Shown here in pieces: positions 43,416 through 52,671 of a stretch of 64,000 bases of DNA. How positions within the stretch are numbered: the first letter of the stretch is position 1; each line of letters starts with the position of its first letter. The stretch is taken from contig WLWQ01000001.1 of NCBI GenBank assembly GCA_012103535.1, positions 1 to 64,000 of the forward strand. Direction: 5' to 3'. The DNA comes from Pseudomonadales bacterium (GTDB lineage: Bacteria > Pseudomonadota > Gammaproteobacteria > Pseudomonadales > Pseudohongiellaceae). Below the pieces are notes generated by a model. That model did not search any database, was not told the origin of the DNA, and was given only the letters and a program-made list of their open reading frames with translations. A program made the position numbers and the translations under genes.

Positions 43416-43451
43416 AAAAAAATGCCGTTGCCACCGAAGTGATAACGGCAT
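43416..43451 (-). terminator. rho-independent terminator downstream of 43497-43847
   Basis: On the - strand ATGCCGTT pairs with AACGGCAT (43444-43451 with 43422-43429), capped by CAC-TTCG-GTG, followed by a T-run (43416-43421). Confidence 0.85.
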
Positions 43452-43496
43452 ACCGAAAATAGTACTGATGCTAGGGAGACTCCCCCTAAAGTACTC

Positions 43497-43847
43497 TTAG
43501 TGCAAAGTCTTGGTGTTCTTGCGAACTGGATCATTCTCCTGTTGACGAATTTCAACAACGAAACTCTCCCGATCATTTTGTTGTTTGGAGCTAGCTTGTT
43601 TTTGGTCTTCTTTGGTTTCCGGTTGCTCCGCTTGTTTTGCTGCTGCTAGAGCTTGCGCTTCCTCTTCATCCAATTGCGCTTGCTGCTGCTCTTCGAGCTG
43701 TGCTTTAAGCTGCTCACTAAGATGCTGGCGAAGCCTATTGACCACACTAGTCATTACTTCAATGGTCTGACTTAACTGTTCGAGAGTGATTAAGGTCCGC
43801 TCAGGATCGTTATCGAATTGTTTGTCAAACTGATTTTCTTCGCTCAT
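43497..43847 (-). CDS. glutamine-rich coiled-coil protein, unknown
   Basis: The 116-residue product is acidic at the start, then a long helix (about residues 30-85) very rich in Gln, Glu, Ala and Leu (Q-L-E-E-Q-Q-Q-A-Q-L-D-E-E-E-A), a likely coiled coil. No domain recognised. It follows nrdB by 52 bases on the same strand and ends at a strong terminator, so it may be the last gene of the nrd transcript. Confidence 0.5.
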   Translation of the reverse strand: MSEENQFDKQFDNDPERTLITLEQLSQTIEVMTSVVNRLRQHLSEQLKAQLEEQQQAQLDEEEAQALAAAKQAEQPETKEDQKQASSKQQNDRESFVVEIRQQENDPVRKNTKTLH

Positions 43848-43899
43848 TAGTTATTCCCCGTTCCTACTACTAAATGTCTATACCGTTAAGCAGTTGGCA

Positions 43900-45195
43900 T
43901 TAATCCCAGGATAGGGCGCCGCCAGTTTGGTATTCGATGACACGTGTTTCGAAGAAGTTTTTCTCTTTGCGCAGATCCATGATCTCTGACATCCAGGGGA
44001 ATGGATTCGAAACTCCCTTGAACTGTTCAGGTAATCCGATCTGCACGAGTCGTCTATTGGCGATGAACTGCAAGTACTCTTCCATCATGGCCGCATTCAT
44101 TCCTAATACACCCCGCGGCATTGTGTCCCGGGCGTATTCGATTTCTAACTGAGTTGCCTGCAGAATCATCTGCGTCGCTTGCTCTTTCATCTCGTCATTC
44201 CACAATTGCGGATTTTCCAACTTGATCTGGTTGATCATGTCGATGCCGAAATTCAGATGCATGGATTCATCCCGCAAGATGTACTGAAACTGTTCCGAAG
44301 TGCCAGTCATCTTGTTGCGTCTACCCATGGAAAGGATTTGAGTAAAACCGCAGTAAAAGAAGATACCTTCCAGGCAGCAGTAGAAAGCAATCAAGTTTTT
44401 CAGTAATTCCTGGTCGGTTTCTATAGTGCCGGTATTAAAATTCGGATCACTCAAAGACTGGGTATATTTAAGACCCCAGGAGGCTTTTTTCGCCACCGAG
44501 GGCACCTCGTGATACATATTGAAGATCTCACCTTCGTCCATGGCCAGTGATTCAATACAGTATTGATAGGCGTGGGTGTGAATAGCTTCTTCGAATGCCT
44601 GCCGCAAAATGTATTGACGACATTCCGGATTGGTAATCAACCTGTAGATAGCTAGCACTAAATTGTTTGCTACTAAGGAATCGGCGGTAGCGAAAAAGCC
44701 AAGATTACGCTGCACGATCAAGCGCTCATCATCGGTTAAGCCATTCGGATTTTTCCACAACGCGATATCCGCGTTCATGTTAACTTCCTGAGGCATCCAA
44801 TGGTTGGCGCAACCATCAAGATACTTTTGCCAGGCCCAATCGTATTTAAACGGAACGAGTTGATTGAGATCGGCGCGGCAATTAATCATGCGCTTATCAT
44901 CGACTGCAACTCGATTGGCAGTTCCTTCCAGCTCATCCAAGCCGGCGGCGACATCCAATGACTGTAGATCACTTATGGCTCGCTGCAATGCATTGGCATT
45001 GTTCTGCTTATCTGATGAATCAATTGTAGTTTCTAAAGCAGGCTCTACCCGGGCTGGTTTAGGCTCGGGCACTGCTTGTATCGCTTCCTGAACAACTTCA
45101 TTGACCGTTGGATTTTGGATTGGTGGTTGTTCTGTATTGGGTTTGCTGACAGGAGTTGGTTGCTCTTCCTGATTGAAATCATCCCATGACAACAT
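43900..45195 (-). CDS. nrdB: class Ia ribonucleotide reductase, beta subunit
   Basis: The 431-residue protein has R2 features: iron ligands in [13 protein letters not shown] and [10 protein letters not shown], and a tyrosine beside the diiron site in the H-T-H-A-Y-Q-Y-C stretch. Residues 1-100 form a Pro/Glu/Gln-rich extension absent from E. coli NrdB. It makes the radical used by NrdA for dNTP synthesis. It lies 90 bases downstream of nrdA on the same strand. Confidence 0.95.
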   Translation of the reverse strand: MLSWDDFNQEEQPTPVSKPNTEQPPIQNPTVNEVVQEAIQAVPEPKPARVEPALETTIDSSDKQNNANALQRAISDLQSLDVAAGLDELEGTANRVAVDDKRMINCRADLNQLVPFKYDWAWQKYLDGCANHWMPQEVNMNADIALWKNPNGLTDDERLIVQRNLGFFATADSLVANNLVLAIYRLITNPECRQYILRQAFEEAIHTHAYQYCIESLAMDEGEIFNMYHEVPSVAKKASWGLKYTQSLSDPNFNTGTIETDQELLKNLIAFYCCLEGIFFYCGFTQILSMGRRNKMTGTSEQFQYILRDESMHLNFGIDMINQIKLENPQLWNDEMKEQATQMILQATQLEIEYARDTMPRGVLGMNAAMMEEYLQFIANRRLVQIGLPEQFKGVSNPFPWMSEIMDLRKEKNFFETRVIEYQTGGALSWD

Positions 45196-45285
45196 TGTTA
45201 TACCTCGACTATCGGTTTTATTCTGTAATTACTATTTCTAAGATTTGTCTAACAGTTATTCTCTGTTTTGCAATCTCGCTCGCGC

Positions 45286-48150
45286 TTACTGACAAGCTTC
45301 ACAATCAGGATCATCTAATGAACAAGCCATGGGCACTGCTGCCGGGCCAGGATCAATAGGATCTGTTGAGACCTTGTTTAAGCTGGTATCGGAAATCGTT
45401 GATTTCTCTGTAGTGGTGGCAGCCAACGCCCGCAGGTAGTAAGTGGTCTTTAAGCCACGCAACCAGGCCATGCGGTAGGTAATGTCCAGCTTCTTGCCGC
45501 TGGCTCCTGCCACATAGAGGTTTAAGGATTGCGCCTGATCGATCCATTTCTGTCGTCGACTCGCCGCATCCACTAACCAGCGCGGTTCGACTTCAAACGC
45601 GGTGGCATAAGTTAGTTTTATTTCATCTGGTACGCGATCGATTTTCTGTACGCTGCCTTCGTAATATTTAAGATCATTAACCATTACTCCGTCCCAGAGA
45701 TGGAGTTCCTTCAAATCTCTTACCAGGTAAGGATTAACGACGGTGAATTCACCGGACAGATTCGATTTCACGTAGAGATTTTGATACGTGGGTTCGATGG
45801 ATTGCGATACACCACTTATATTGGCTATGGTCGCGGTTGGTGCAATTGCCAGTACGTTTGAATTACGCATGCCGGTTTGACCAATGCGCGTACGTAAGCC
45901 ATCCCAGTCCAGACGCTGATCCATGTTGACGTCGATATAGTCTTCGCCACGGCTCTCTGCTAGTTTCTTCAGGGAGTCGATTGGCAAAATGCCCTGATCC
46001 CAGAGTGAACCTTCGTAAGACTCATAGCGGCCTCTTTCTTCAGCCAGTTCCGTTGAAGCATTGATGGCGTAGTAGCTGACCATTTCCATAGACACATCGG
46101 CAAACTCCACCGCCTGTTCCGAGGCATAAGGAATGCGCTGCTCGTATAGCGCGTCCTGAAATCCCATAATACCCATGCCAACCGGCCGGTGTTTCATGTT
46201 TGAATTTTCAGCTTGAGGCACTGAGTAGTAGTTAATGTCGATGACGTTATCCAGCATGCGAATAGCGGTAGTGATAGTGCTCTTTAGTTTTTCCTGGTTG
46301 AGTCCGTTTTCGTCTACGTGATTTACCAGGTTCACCGAGCCCAGGTTGCACACTGCAATCTCATCCTGACTGGTATTGAGAGTAATTTCCGTACACAGAT
46401 TACTGGAGTGGATCGTGCCCACGTGTTGCTGTGGCGAACGCACGTTACAAGTGTCTTTAAAAGTGATCCAGGGGTGGCCTGTTTCGAATAGCATGGAAAT
46501 CATTTTGCGCCACAGGTCAGCGGCCTTAATGGTTTTATAGACTTCGATCTCACCGGCCATAGCCTGACGTTCATATTCTACGTAGGCGTCTTCGAATTCC
46601 CTGCCGTGTTTTTCATGCAGATCCGGCACATTGTTTGGTGAAAACAAGGTCCAGTCCTGTTCGTTGAATACCCGCTTCATGAAGAGATCTGGAATCCAGT
46701 TAGCTGTATTCATGTCGTGGGCGCGGCGACGATCGTCGCCAGTGTTCTTGCGCAACTCCAGAAATTCTTCGATGTCCAGATGCCAGGTCTCTAAATAAGA
46801 ACACACGGCACCTTTGCGCTTGCCACCCTGGTTTACGGCTACGGCGGTGTCGTTAACAACCTTGAGAAAAGGTACGACACCCTGAGACTTGCCATTGGTT
46901 CCCTTAATGTGTGCGCCCAGCGCTCTGACCGGCGTCCAGTCGTTACCGAGTCCACCAGCCCATTTAGACAGCATGGCATTGTCACGAATAGCCGAATAAA
47001 TACCGTGTAGGTCATCAGGCACTGTTGTTAAGAAGCAAGATGAAAGCTGTGGCCGTAAGGTGCCGGAGTTAAATAGCTGTGGCGTTGAAACCATGTAATC
47101 GAAACTGGAAATCAAGTTGTAAAACTCGATTGCCCGTTCTTCTCGATTTTCTTCATTGGAGGCCAATCCCATGGCGACTCGCATGTAGAATACCTGTGGC
47201 AATTCAAAGCGTATGCCTTCGCTATGAATAAAGTAACGATCGTAAAGCGTCTGCAGGCCAAGGTAGGTGAATTGCTGATCCCGTTCTGCTTTTAGGGCTT
47301 CACCTAATACAGTGAGATCGAAATCCAATAAGTGCTCTGAGAGTAAGCCCAGTTCTACGCCCTTTTCGATATACGGTTTTAGAGTTGCCGCATAGCGATA
47401 ATGCATCTCAGACTGAGTTGCGGCATCGGTAATTCCCAAAAATCCCAAAGCTTCTGAACGCAAGGTGTCCATTAATAGACTCGCGGTGACGTAAGAGTAG
47501 TTTGGATCCTTCTCCACCATGGTGCGGGCAGTCATCACCAGTGAGGTGCGCACGTCTTCCATCTTCACACCTGGATACAGGTTTTTCAGTGTTTCGTTGT
47601 AGATGGTGTCAGCGGAAACATCAGACAGGCCTTCACAGGCCTCATTAATAATCGTCTGCAAACGCGCCGTATCTAGAGGACCCTGGTGACCGTCTTCGAA
47701 GGTCACATTGATTTCTGGATGTTTCGGTTGTTGCGCTTCCTGCTTCTGTTCTCTTAGGCGGGCATGATCGGCACGGTAGATCACATAGCCGCGAGCAATC
47801 TTGTGCTCGCCGGTGCGCATCAAGGCCAGTTCTACCTGATCTTGAATGTCTTCTATATGAATAGTGCCGCCGGAAGGCATGCGCCTGCGAAAAATAGTGG
47901 TAATTTGTCCGGCTAGTTGCTCTACGGATTCATGGATTCTGGATGAGGCTGCGGCATTACCACCTTCCACCGCGAGGTAGGCTTTGGTAATGGCAACGGC
48001 AATCTTGGACTCGTCATACGCTACTACCGCACCATTTCGCTTAATCACCCGCAATTGCCCCGGTGCGGTTGAAGCTACTGAAACTGATTTATCATTACTT
48101 GGCTTGTTTGCGAGAGGAGAGTCACCTGCTGGTTGTACTTCAGTCTGCAT
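45286..48150 (-). CDS. nrdA: class Ia ribonucleotide reductase, alpha subunit
   Basis: The 954-residue protein has an N-terminal ATP-cone (L-R-V-I-K-R-N-G-A-V-V-A-Y-D-E-S-K-I, about 33-50) and a second cone-like region (about 150-235). The catalytic core has N-L-C-T-E-I and S-S-C-F-L-T-T (active cysteines), and the tail ends C-E-A-C-Q, a C-x-x-C redox pair. It reduces ribonucleotides to deoxyribonucleotides. It is longer than E. coli NrdA (761) because of the extra N-terminal cone, as in Pseudomonas. NrdR-like boxes lie upstream. Confidence 0.96.
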   Translation of the reverse strand: MQTEVQPAGDSPLANKPSNDKSVSVASTAPGQLRVIKRNGAVVAYDESKIAVAITKAYLAVEGGNAAASSRIHESVEQLAGQITTIFRRRMPSGGTIHIEDIQDQVELALMRTGEHKIARGYVIYRADHARLREQKQEAQQPKHPEINVTFEDGHQGPLDTARLQTIINEACEGLSDVSADTIYNETLKNLYPGVKMEDVRTSLVMTARTMVEKDPNYSYVTASLLMDTLRSEALGFLGITDAATQSEMHYRYAATLKPYIEKGVELGLLSEHLLDFDLTVLGEALKAERDQQFTYLGLQTLYDRYFIHSEGIRFELPQVFYMRVAMGLASNEENREERAIEFYNLISSFDYMVSTPQLFNSGTLRPQLSSCFLTTVPDDLHGIYSAIRDNAMLSKWAGGLGNDWTPVRALGAHIKGTNGKSQGVVPFLKVVNDTAVAVNQGGKRKGAVCSYLETWHLDIEEFLELRKNTGDDRRRAHDMNTANWIPDLFMKRVFNEQDWTLFSPNNVPDLHEKHGREFEDAYVEYERQAMAGEIEVYKTIKAADLWRKMISMLFETGHPWITFKDTCNVRSPQQHVGTIHSSNLCTEITLNTSQDEIAVCNLGSVNLVNHVDENGLNQEKLKSTITTAIRMLDNVIDINYYSVPQAENSNMKHRPVGMGIMGFQDALYEQRIPYASEQAVEFADVSMEMVSYYAINASTELAEERGRYESYEGSLWDQGILPIDSLKKLAESRGEDYIDVNMDQRLDWDGLRTRIGQTGMRNSNVLAIAPTATIANISGVSQSIEPTYQNLYVKSNLSGEFTVVNPYLVRDLKELHLWDGVMVNDLKYYEGSVQKIDRVPDEIKLTYATAFEVEPRWLVDAASRRQKWIDQAQSLNLYVAGASGKKLDITYRMAWLRGLKTTYYLRALAATTTEKSTISDTSLNKVSTDPIDPGPAAVPMACSLDDPDCEACQ

Positions 48151-48393
48151 TTATTACTCCGAATTTCGTTACTGCTTTCGTGTTCTTGTTTGTTGTTTTG
48201 TCTTTTCTTGCTATTGAGCCAATTCCTAACACTTTAAATTGACCCGCAATGGCTGCGTAAACACTGCCTGATTAGAGGAGAGATGACGCTGGTCGAGTTT
48301 TTTACAGCGAGATAATCCCCGTCTGGCCAATACCGATAGCGAAACCGACTCCTTCGGATTTCACATCCGGCTGCCAGGCAGCGTTAAAGCCAT

Positions 48394-48409
48394 ATACTAT
48401 ATATTGTGT
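48394..48409 (-). promoter_or_regulatory. NrdR box, strong
   Basis: ATACTATATATTGTGT differs at one base from the palindromic consensus ACACTATATATTGTGT. It lies 244 bases before nrdA and overlaps a possible -10 (TATAGT on the - strand). Confidence 0.7.
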
Positions 48410-48628
48410 TTTTGCGGCTGGACTTTAATTGTTTTTTTAGGTTGAGCCGAGAACACGCGGAATCCCCTAAAATAAGTCGAAAAATGGCTAAAAATACGCC
48501 ACTTTTATCAAGCGCCTTTCTTCTTATTATCGTTTTTGAAACCGCAGCAGTATCCCTAACCGCACGATTTACTTAGTTATTTCTAAGGTTTTACTCAGTA
48601 GAAGAAGCCCTTGATTTACGCTCAACTA

Positions 48629-48644
48629 ATACAACATATAGACA
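48629..48644 (-). promoter_or_regulatory. NrdR-like box, weak
   Basis: ATACAACATATAGACA matches the consensus at 11 of 16 positions; its core CTATATGTTGT (other strand) is identical to the core of the box at 48864. It lies 235 bases from the strong box. Confidence 0.35.
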
Positions 48645-48863
48645 AGCTATAAATCACCAGCACAAGATAATGCGGTTATAGGGCTATTGCAAGTGATTTT
48701 TTAGTGAGTTAGCTGTGGGAAAAATGTGAATAGTTTGTTGGGGTTACGGGAAAAAATCGATTTTTGGCCCGAGTCGATTTCGAAGCTATTTTTTGCTCGA
48801 AATTTCACCAAAATCTGATCAATTTTTGGACGTCAAAACAGTCAAAAAACCGTCATTTGCCCA

Positions 48864-48879
48864 CCACTATATGTTGTGG
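48864..48879 (-). promoter_or_regulatory. NrdR-like box, moderate
   Basis: CCACTATATGTTGTGG matches the consensus at 13 of 16 positions and is itself nearly palindromic. It lies 44 bases after the argF stop and another 235 bases from the middle box. Confidence 0.5.
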
Positions 48880-48922
48880 TGTGCCAAAAAAGCGATTTTC
48901 TCTCAAAAAGGGTGGGAAAAAC

Positions 48923-49816
48923 CTAATCTAGCAGAAATTCCAACAGGGCTTTTTGGGTATGCATGCGGTTTTCCGCTTCATCCCAAACGACGCTATCGGG
49001 TGAATCCAATACAGTAGCGCTGACTTCTTCACCCCGATGGGCGGGCAGGCAATGCATAAAAAGGGCGTCGCTATTGGCCAGTGACATAATTTCGCCTGTA
49101 ACTTCGTAAGCAGCAAAGGCTTCAGCCCGGGCCGCTTGCTCGGCTTCCTGCCCCATCGATGCCCACACATCGGTTACTACCAGGTCGACGTCGCTGACAG
49201 CTTGTCGAGGATCGCTGCTTAGAGTAACTCTGGAATTGTTGGCAGCGACTAATTCAGGATTCGGTTCAAAGCCGTTGGGACTGGCGATTTGTAATTCGAA
49301 ATCGAAAACCTGGGCGGCGTTAATGTAGGAATTGCACATATTATTGCCATCACCTATCCAGGCTACTCGCTTGCCGCTAATGCTGCCGCGATGTTCGATA
49401 AAGGTTTGCATTTCTGCCAGTAACTGGCAGGGATGGAAATCATCGCTCAAGGCGTTAATCACAGGAACCTGCGAAAATTCCGCGAAGCGCTTGAGAGTAC
49501 TGTGGGAAAACGTTCTTATCGCCAGACAATCAACCATGCGTGACAACACCCGTGCGCTGTCTTCTATAGGTTCGCCTCGACCCAGTTGGGAGTCGCCTGT
49601 GGTTAAAAACAAAGAAGCGCCATCCATTTGTGTCATCGCGACTTCAAAGGCTACGCGGGTGCGGGTGGACGCTTTTTCGAAGATCAGGCCCAAACTCTTG
49701 CGCGACTGACTTTTGGCACTCTCTGGATTTTTCTTCAGCGCGATGGCACGGGCAACGATGGCATTTACATCGGAGGAAGGAAGATCTAACAGCGTTAAAA
49801 AGTGTTTAACACTCAT
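48923..49816 (-). CDS. argF: ornithine carbamoyltransferase
   Basis: From the ATG at 49814-49816 the 297-residue protein shows F-E-K-A-S-T-R-T-R-V-A-F-E (carbamoyl-phosphate binding), F-H-P-C-Q-L-L-A-E and F-M-H-C-L-P-A-H-R-G-E-E (ornithine/product site). It makes citrulline in arginine synthesis. A frame from 49897 adds 27 residues unlike the family, so the inner ATG is used. It is divergent from hyuB. argG, the next step, is at 54911. Confidence 0.95.
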   Translation of the reverse strand: MSVKHFLTLLDLPSSDVNAIVARAIALKKNPESAKSQSRKSLGLIFEKASTRTRVAFEVAMTQMDGASLFLTTGDSQLGRGEPIEDSARVLSRMVDCLAIRTFSHSTLKRFAEFSQVPVINALSDDFHPCQLLAEMQTFIEHRGSISGKRVAWIGDGNNMCNSYINAAQVFDFELQIASPNGFEPNPELVAANNSRVTLSSDPRQAVSDVDLVVTDVWASMGQEAEQAARAEAFAAYEVTGEIMSLANSDALFMHCLPAHRGEEVSATVLDSPDSVVWDEAENRMHTQKALLEFLLD

Positions 49817-49973
49817 GTTCGTTACCAGCTCAATCTTGTTTGAGGCGAAATAAAAAGGATAGCTCGCGCTACCCAGAAGAGGCGTCATTTTAGCCACTTC
49901 CTATTCCACTATCAATTATCAGAACGTCTTGAAAATTGTTATTAACTGCACCTTTCGCTAGTCTGTTGCAATT

Positions 49974-51518
49974 ATGACCAGCATGAATCCAATTGAGCTT
50001 AATTTGTTTGCCAGTCGCGTTGCTGCTATTTGCGACGAAATGGGCCTGGTGCTCAGGCGGGCGGCGTTTTCGCCGAATATCAAAGATCGGTTGGATTTTT
50101 CCTGTGCCTTGTTCGGTGTCAATGGTGAGCTGTTTGCCCAGGCGGACCATATGCCTGTGCATCTAGGTAGCATGGCCTTTGCCATGGGTTCAGTCGTAAG
50201 AGAACTGGATTGGCGGCCGGGCGACACGCTGGTGTTAAACGATCCCTTCCTTGGTGGTACGCATCTACCCGATGTCACGCTTATCGCACCGGTGTACGTT
50301 GAAGAAAAATTAGTAGGATTCGTCGCTAATCGCGCTCACCATGCCAACATTGGTTGTGAGACACCTGGCTCCATGCCGGTATCATCGAGTCTTGAAGAAG
50401 AGGGCATCATCATACCTCCCACCTGGTTACTCCGTGATGGTGAATTACAAGCAGAAGCGATGCACTTGCCCGATGTTGTCAATGGAGAACTAACCGGAGA
50501 TTTTGCGGCCCAGGCTGGTGCCAACCAAGTTGGGGTGTTAAGGCTGCAACAGCTGGTGGAAAAAATGAGTTCGTTAGAATATGAGTCAGGAATGGCGCAG
50601 TTAAATGACTATGCGGATCGAATTGCGGCCAGCACTATCCAAGCGCTGAGTCCCGCCGAATATCATTTTGAAGATTACCTGGATGATGATGGCTGTGGCA
50701 CCAGCGAGATACTACTCGCCATAGATTTAACCATTGGCGCAGACGAAGTAGTGTTAGATCTAACGGGTTCGTCCGCCATGGTGGCAGGCAATTTGAACTG
50801 CCCGGAGTCGGTAGTTGCGGCAGCGGGCTATTATTGTTTTCGCTGTTTAATGCCTAAAGATTCACCCGCATGCGAAGGATTGTTCAGACGCATTCATATC
50901 AAGACCAAGCCAGGTTCTATAGTCAACGCAGAAAGACCGGCTGCAGTCGCCGCTGGCAATGTGGAAACTTCTACGCGTCTGGTGGATCTGGTCTTCGGTG
51001 CCTTAGCGCAGGCAATGCCCGCGAATATTGCAGCAGCAAGTCAGGGCACGATGAACAATGTCGCCATGGGCTATATCGACGAGGCCAGTAATAGTCGTTG
51101 GGATTATTACGAAACCGTAGCGGGTGGAATGGGAGCTGGACCGAACTTTGCTGGCTTGGACAGCGTCCATACTCACATGACTAACACCTTGAATACTCCG
51201 GTGGAAAGTTTAGAAATGCATTATCCGTTACGGGTAAGAAACTATACGGTTAGAAGTGGGTCTGGCGGAGCAGGTGATCACCGTGGTGGAGATGGCATAG
51301 TCAGGGAGTATGAATTTCTGGAGCGAGCTCATCTTACTATTTTGAGTGAGCGGCGCCAGTTTGCTCCATGGGGCTTGCATGGAGCAGAGCCTGGAGCGAA
51401 AGGTCAGAATCTGCTAAATGGTGAGGAACTTCCCGGTAAATGCACCTTGGAAGTAAAACCTGGCGACCGGCTAACGATAAAAAGTCCCGGCGGTGGTGGT
51501 TGGAATGCGCCGCCCTAA
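49974..51518 (+). CDS. hydantoinase B / 5-oxoprolinase family protein
   Basis: The 514-residue protein matches HyuB: S-P-N-I-K-D-R-L-D-F-S-C-A-L-F near the start, H-M-P-V-H-L-G-S-M, N-D-P-F-L-G-G-T-H-L-P-D, N-R-A-H-H-A-N-I-G and the C-terminal G-S-G-G-A-G-D-H-R-G-G-D-G and S-P-G-G-G-G-W. HyuB normally pairs with HyuA to cleave hydantoins, 5-oxoproline or, in related acetone carboxylases, other substrates. No hyuA is adjacent (argF and grxD flank it), so its partner and substrate are unknown. Confidence 0.9.
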   Translation: MTSMNPIELNLFASRVAAICDEMGLVLRRAAFSPNIKDRLDFSCALFGVNGELFAQADHMPVHLGSMAFAMGSVVRELDWRPGDTLVLNDPFLGGTHLPDVTLIAPVYVEEKLVGFVANRAHHANIGCETPGSMPVSSSLEEEGIIIPPTWLLRDGELQAEAMHLPDVVNGELTGDFAAQAGANQVGVLRLQQLVEKMSSLEYESGMAQLNDYADRIAASTIQALSPAEYHFEDYLDDDGCGTSEILLAIDLTIGADEVVLDLTGSSAMVAGNLNCPESVVAAAGYYCFRCLMPKDSPACEGLFRRIHIKTKPGSIVNAERPAAVAAGNVETSTRLVDLVFGALAQAMPANIAAASQGTMNNVAMGYIDEASNSRWDYYETVAGGMGAGPNFAGLDSVHTHMTNTLNTPVESLEMHYPLRVRNYTVRSGSGGAGDHRGGDGIVREYEFLERAHLTILSERRQFAPWGLHGAEPGAKGQNLLNGEELPGKCTLEVKPGDRLTIKSPGGGGWNAPP

Positions 51519-51606
51519 TCAGGCTACGGATATTACTGACAAAGTATTAAGCATCCATTACACTTGCCGGCTCATTTATTGAACCTACTCCTGCTGAGGC
51601 TGCGTT

Positions 51607-51957
51607 ATGAGCATTGAAGAAACCATTAAAGAGCAAATAGATGGCAATAGCATTTTGCTTTACATGAAGGGCAATCCAGAGCAGCCCCAATGTGGCTTCT
51701 CCGCGCAGGTTACCCAGATTCTTATGTCCTGTGGTAAGCGTTTCGCCTATGTCGACGTGCTTAGTAATCCAGATATCCGGGCAAATCTTCCCTCGGTCTC
51801 TAACTGGCCAACATTTCCACAACTCTTTATCGAAGGCGAACTGGTAGGTGGTTGTGACATCGTCAATGAGATGTTTGAAAAAGGCGAATTGCAAACATTG
51901 GTAGACAGCGTTGTAGTAGAAGAAGCGTCTGAGTCAGAAGAGGGCGCCGACCAGTAG
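51607..51957 (+). CDS. grxD: monothiol glutaredoxin GrxD
   Basis: The 116-residue protein has the monothiol active site C-G-F-S (about residues 29-32), the preceding M-K-G-N-P-E-Q-P-Q, W-P-T-F-P-Q-L-F-I-E-G-E-L-V-G-G-C-D-I and an acidic tail. GrxD binds a [2Fe-2S] cluster with glutathione and helps deliver Fe-S clusters. Its place close to argF and rnt is the same as in Pseudomonas. Confidence 0.95.
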   Translation: MSIEETIKEQIDGNSILLYMKGNPEQPQCGFSAQVTQILMSCGKRFAYVDVLSNPDIRANLPSVSNWPTFPQLFIEGELVGGCDIVNEMFEKGELQTLVDSVVVEEASESEEGADQ

Positions 51958-52023
51958 TTGGGTATAAATTTCAGCTAGTAGCGCCAGGTAGCCCTTTAAT
52001 TCAAGGTGGACTCGGTTCATTAA

Positions 52024-52668
52024 TTATTTGAGCGGCCAGCCACCCAATTCTTTCCACTTATTTACAATTTTGCAGAATAGTTCTGCAGTCTTTTCGGCGT
52101 CGTAGCGCGCCGAATGGGCTTCGCTTTCATTAAAATCTATACCTGCTGCATCGCAGGCGCGAGATAATACCGTTTGCCCATAGGCTAGGCCGCTAAGAGT
52201 AGCGGTATCGAAAGAAGAAAATGGGTGGAATGGATTGCGTTTCAGATTGTGGCGCTCACTCGCTGCATTAATGAAACCATGATCGAAATGCGCATTGTGG
52301 CCCACCAGAATTGCACGTTTACAATCTTTCGTTTTCATTGCATCTCTTACCATCTTGAACATGGTTTGAAACACTTCTTTTTCTGAGCGCGCAATGCGTA
52401 ACGGGTGGAATGGATCGATGCCGGTAAATTTAAGTGCGGCTTCTTCGATGTTAGATCCTTCAAACGGAATAATTCGGTGAAAGTAGGTCTGTTCGATACT
52501 GAGTACGCCGTTAGCGTCCATGCCTGGAATTACTGCGGCGATTTCGAGAATAGCGTCGGTGCTGGCATTAAAGCCACCGGTTTCAACGTCTACTACTACC
52601 GGAAGGTAGGTGCGGAAGCGATCGGCGAGTAAAGTATTACTCGATTCCTCGGCATCAAGCAGGCTCAT
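52024..52668 (-). CDS. rnt: ribonuclease T
   Basis: The 214-residue protein has the DEDD exonuclease set: V-V-D-V-E-T-G-G-F (about residues 25-33), G-H-N-A-H-F-D-H-G-F and H-S-A-R-Y-D-A-E-K-T-A. RNase T trims 3' ends of tRNA and other stable RNA. It lies 3 bases downstream of pyrC on the same strand, so the two are co-transcribed, as in Pseudomonas. Confidence 0.95.
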   Translation of the reverse strand: MSLLDAEESSNTLLADRFRTYLPVVVDVETGGFNASTDAILEIAAVIPGMDANGVLSIEQTYFHRIIPFEGSNIEEAALKFTGIDPFHPLRIARSEKEVFQTMFKMVRDAMKTKDCKRAILVGHNAHFDHGFINAASERHNLKRNPFHPFSSFDTATLSGLAYGQTVLSRACDAAGIDFNESEAHSARYDAEKTAELFCKIVNKWKELGGWPLK

Positions 52669-52671
52669 GGT

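Larger units (their letters stand above)
48151..48922. other. long intergenic region between nrdA and argF
   Basis: This 772-base gap holds the three NrdR-like boxes and, just upstream of nrdA on the - strand, a leader with short overlapping hairpins (GCTG-CCTGG-CAGC, CGGAT-GTGAA-ATCCG, CCGA-AGGAG-TCGG, about 48345-48383). No open frame looks coding. I cannot match the leader to a known riboswitch. Confidence 0.45.

Noticed and set aside
48345..48390. Cobalamin riboswitch upstream of nrdA
   Set aside because: An AAATCC stretch recalled part of the B12 box, but the rest of the conserved core is absent and nrdA here is class Ia.
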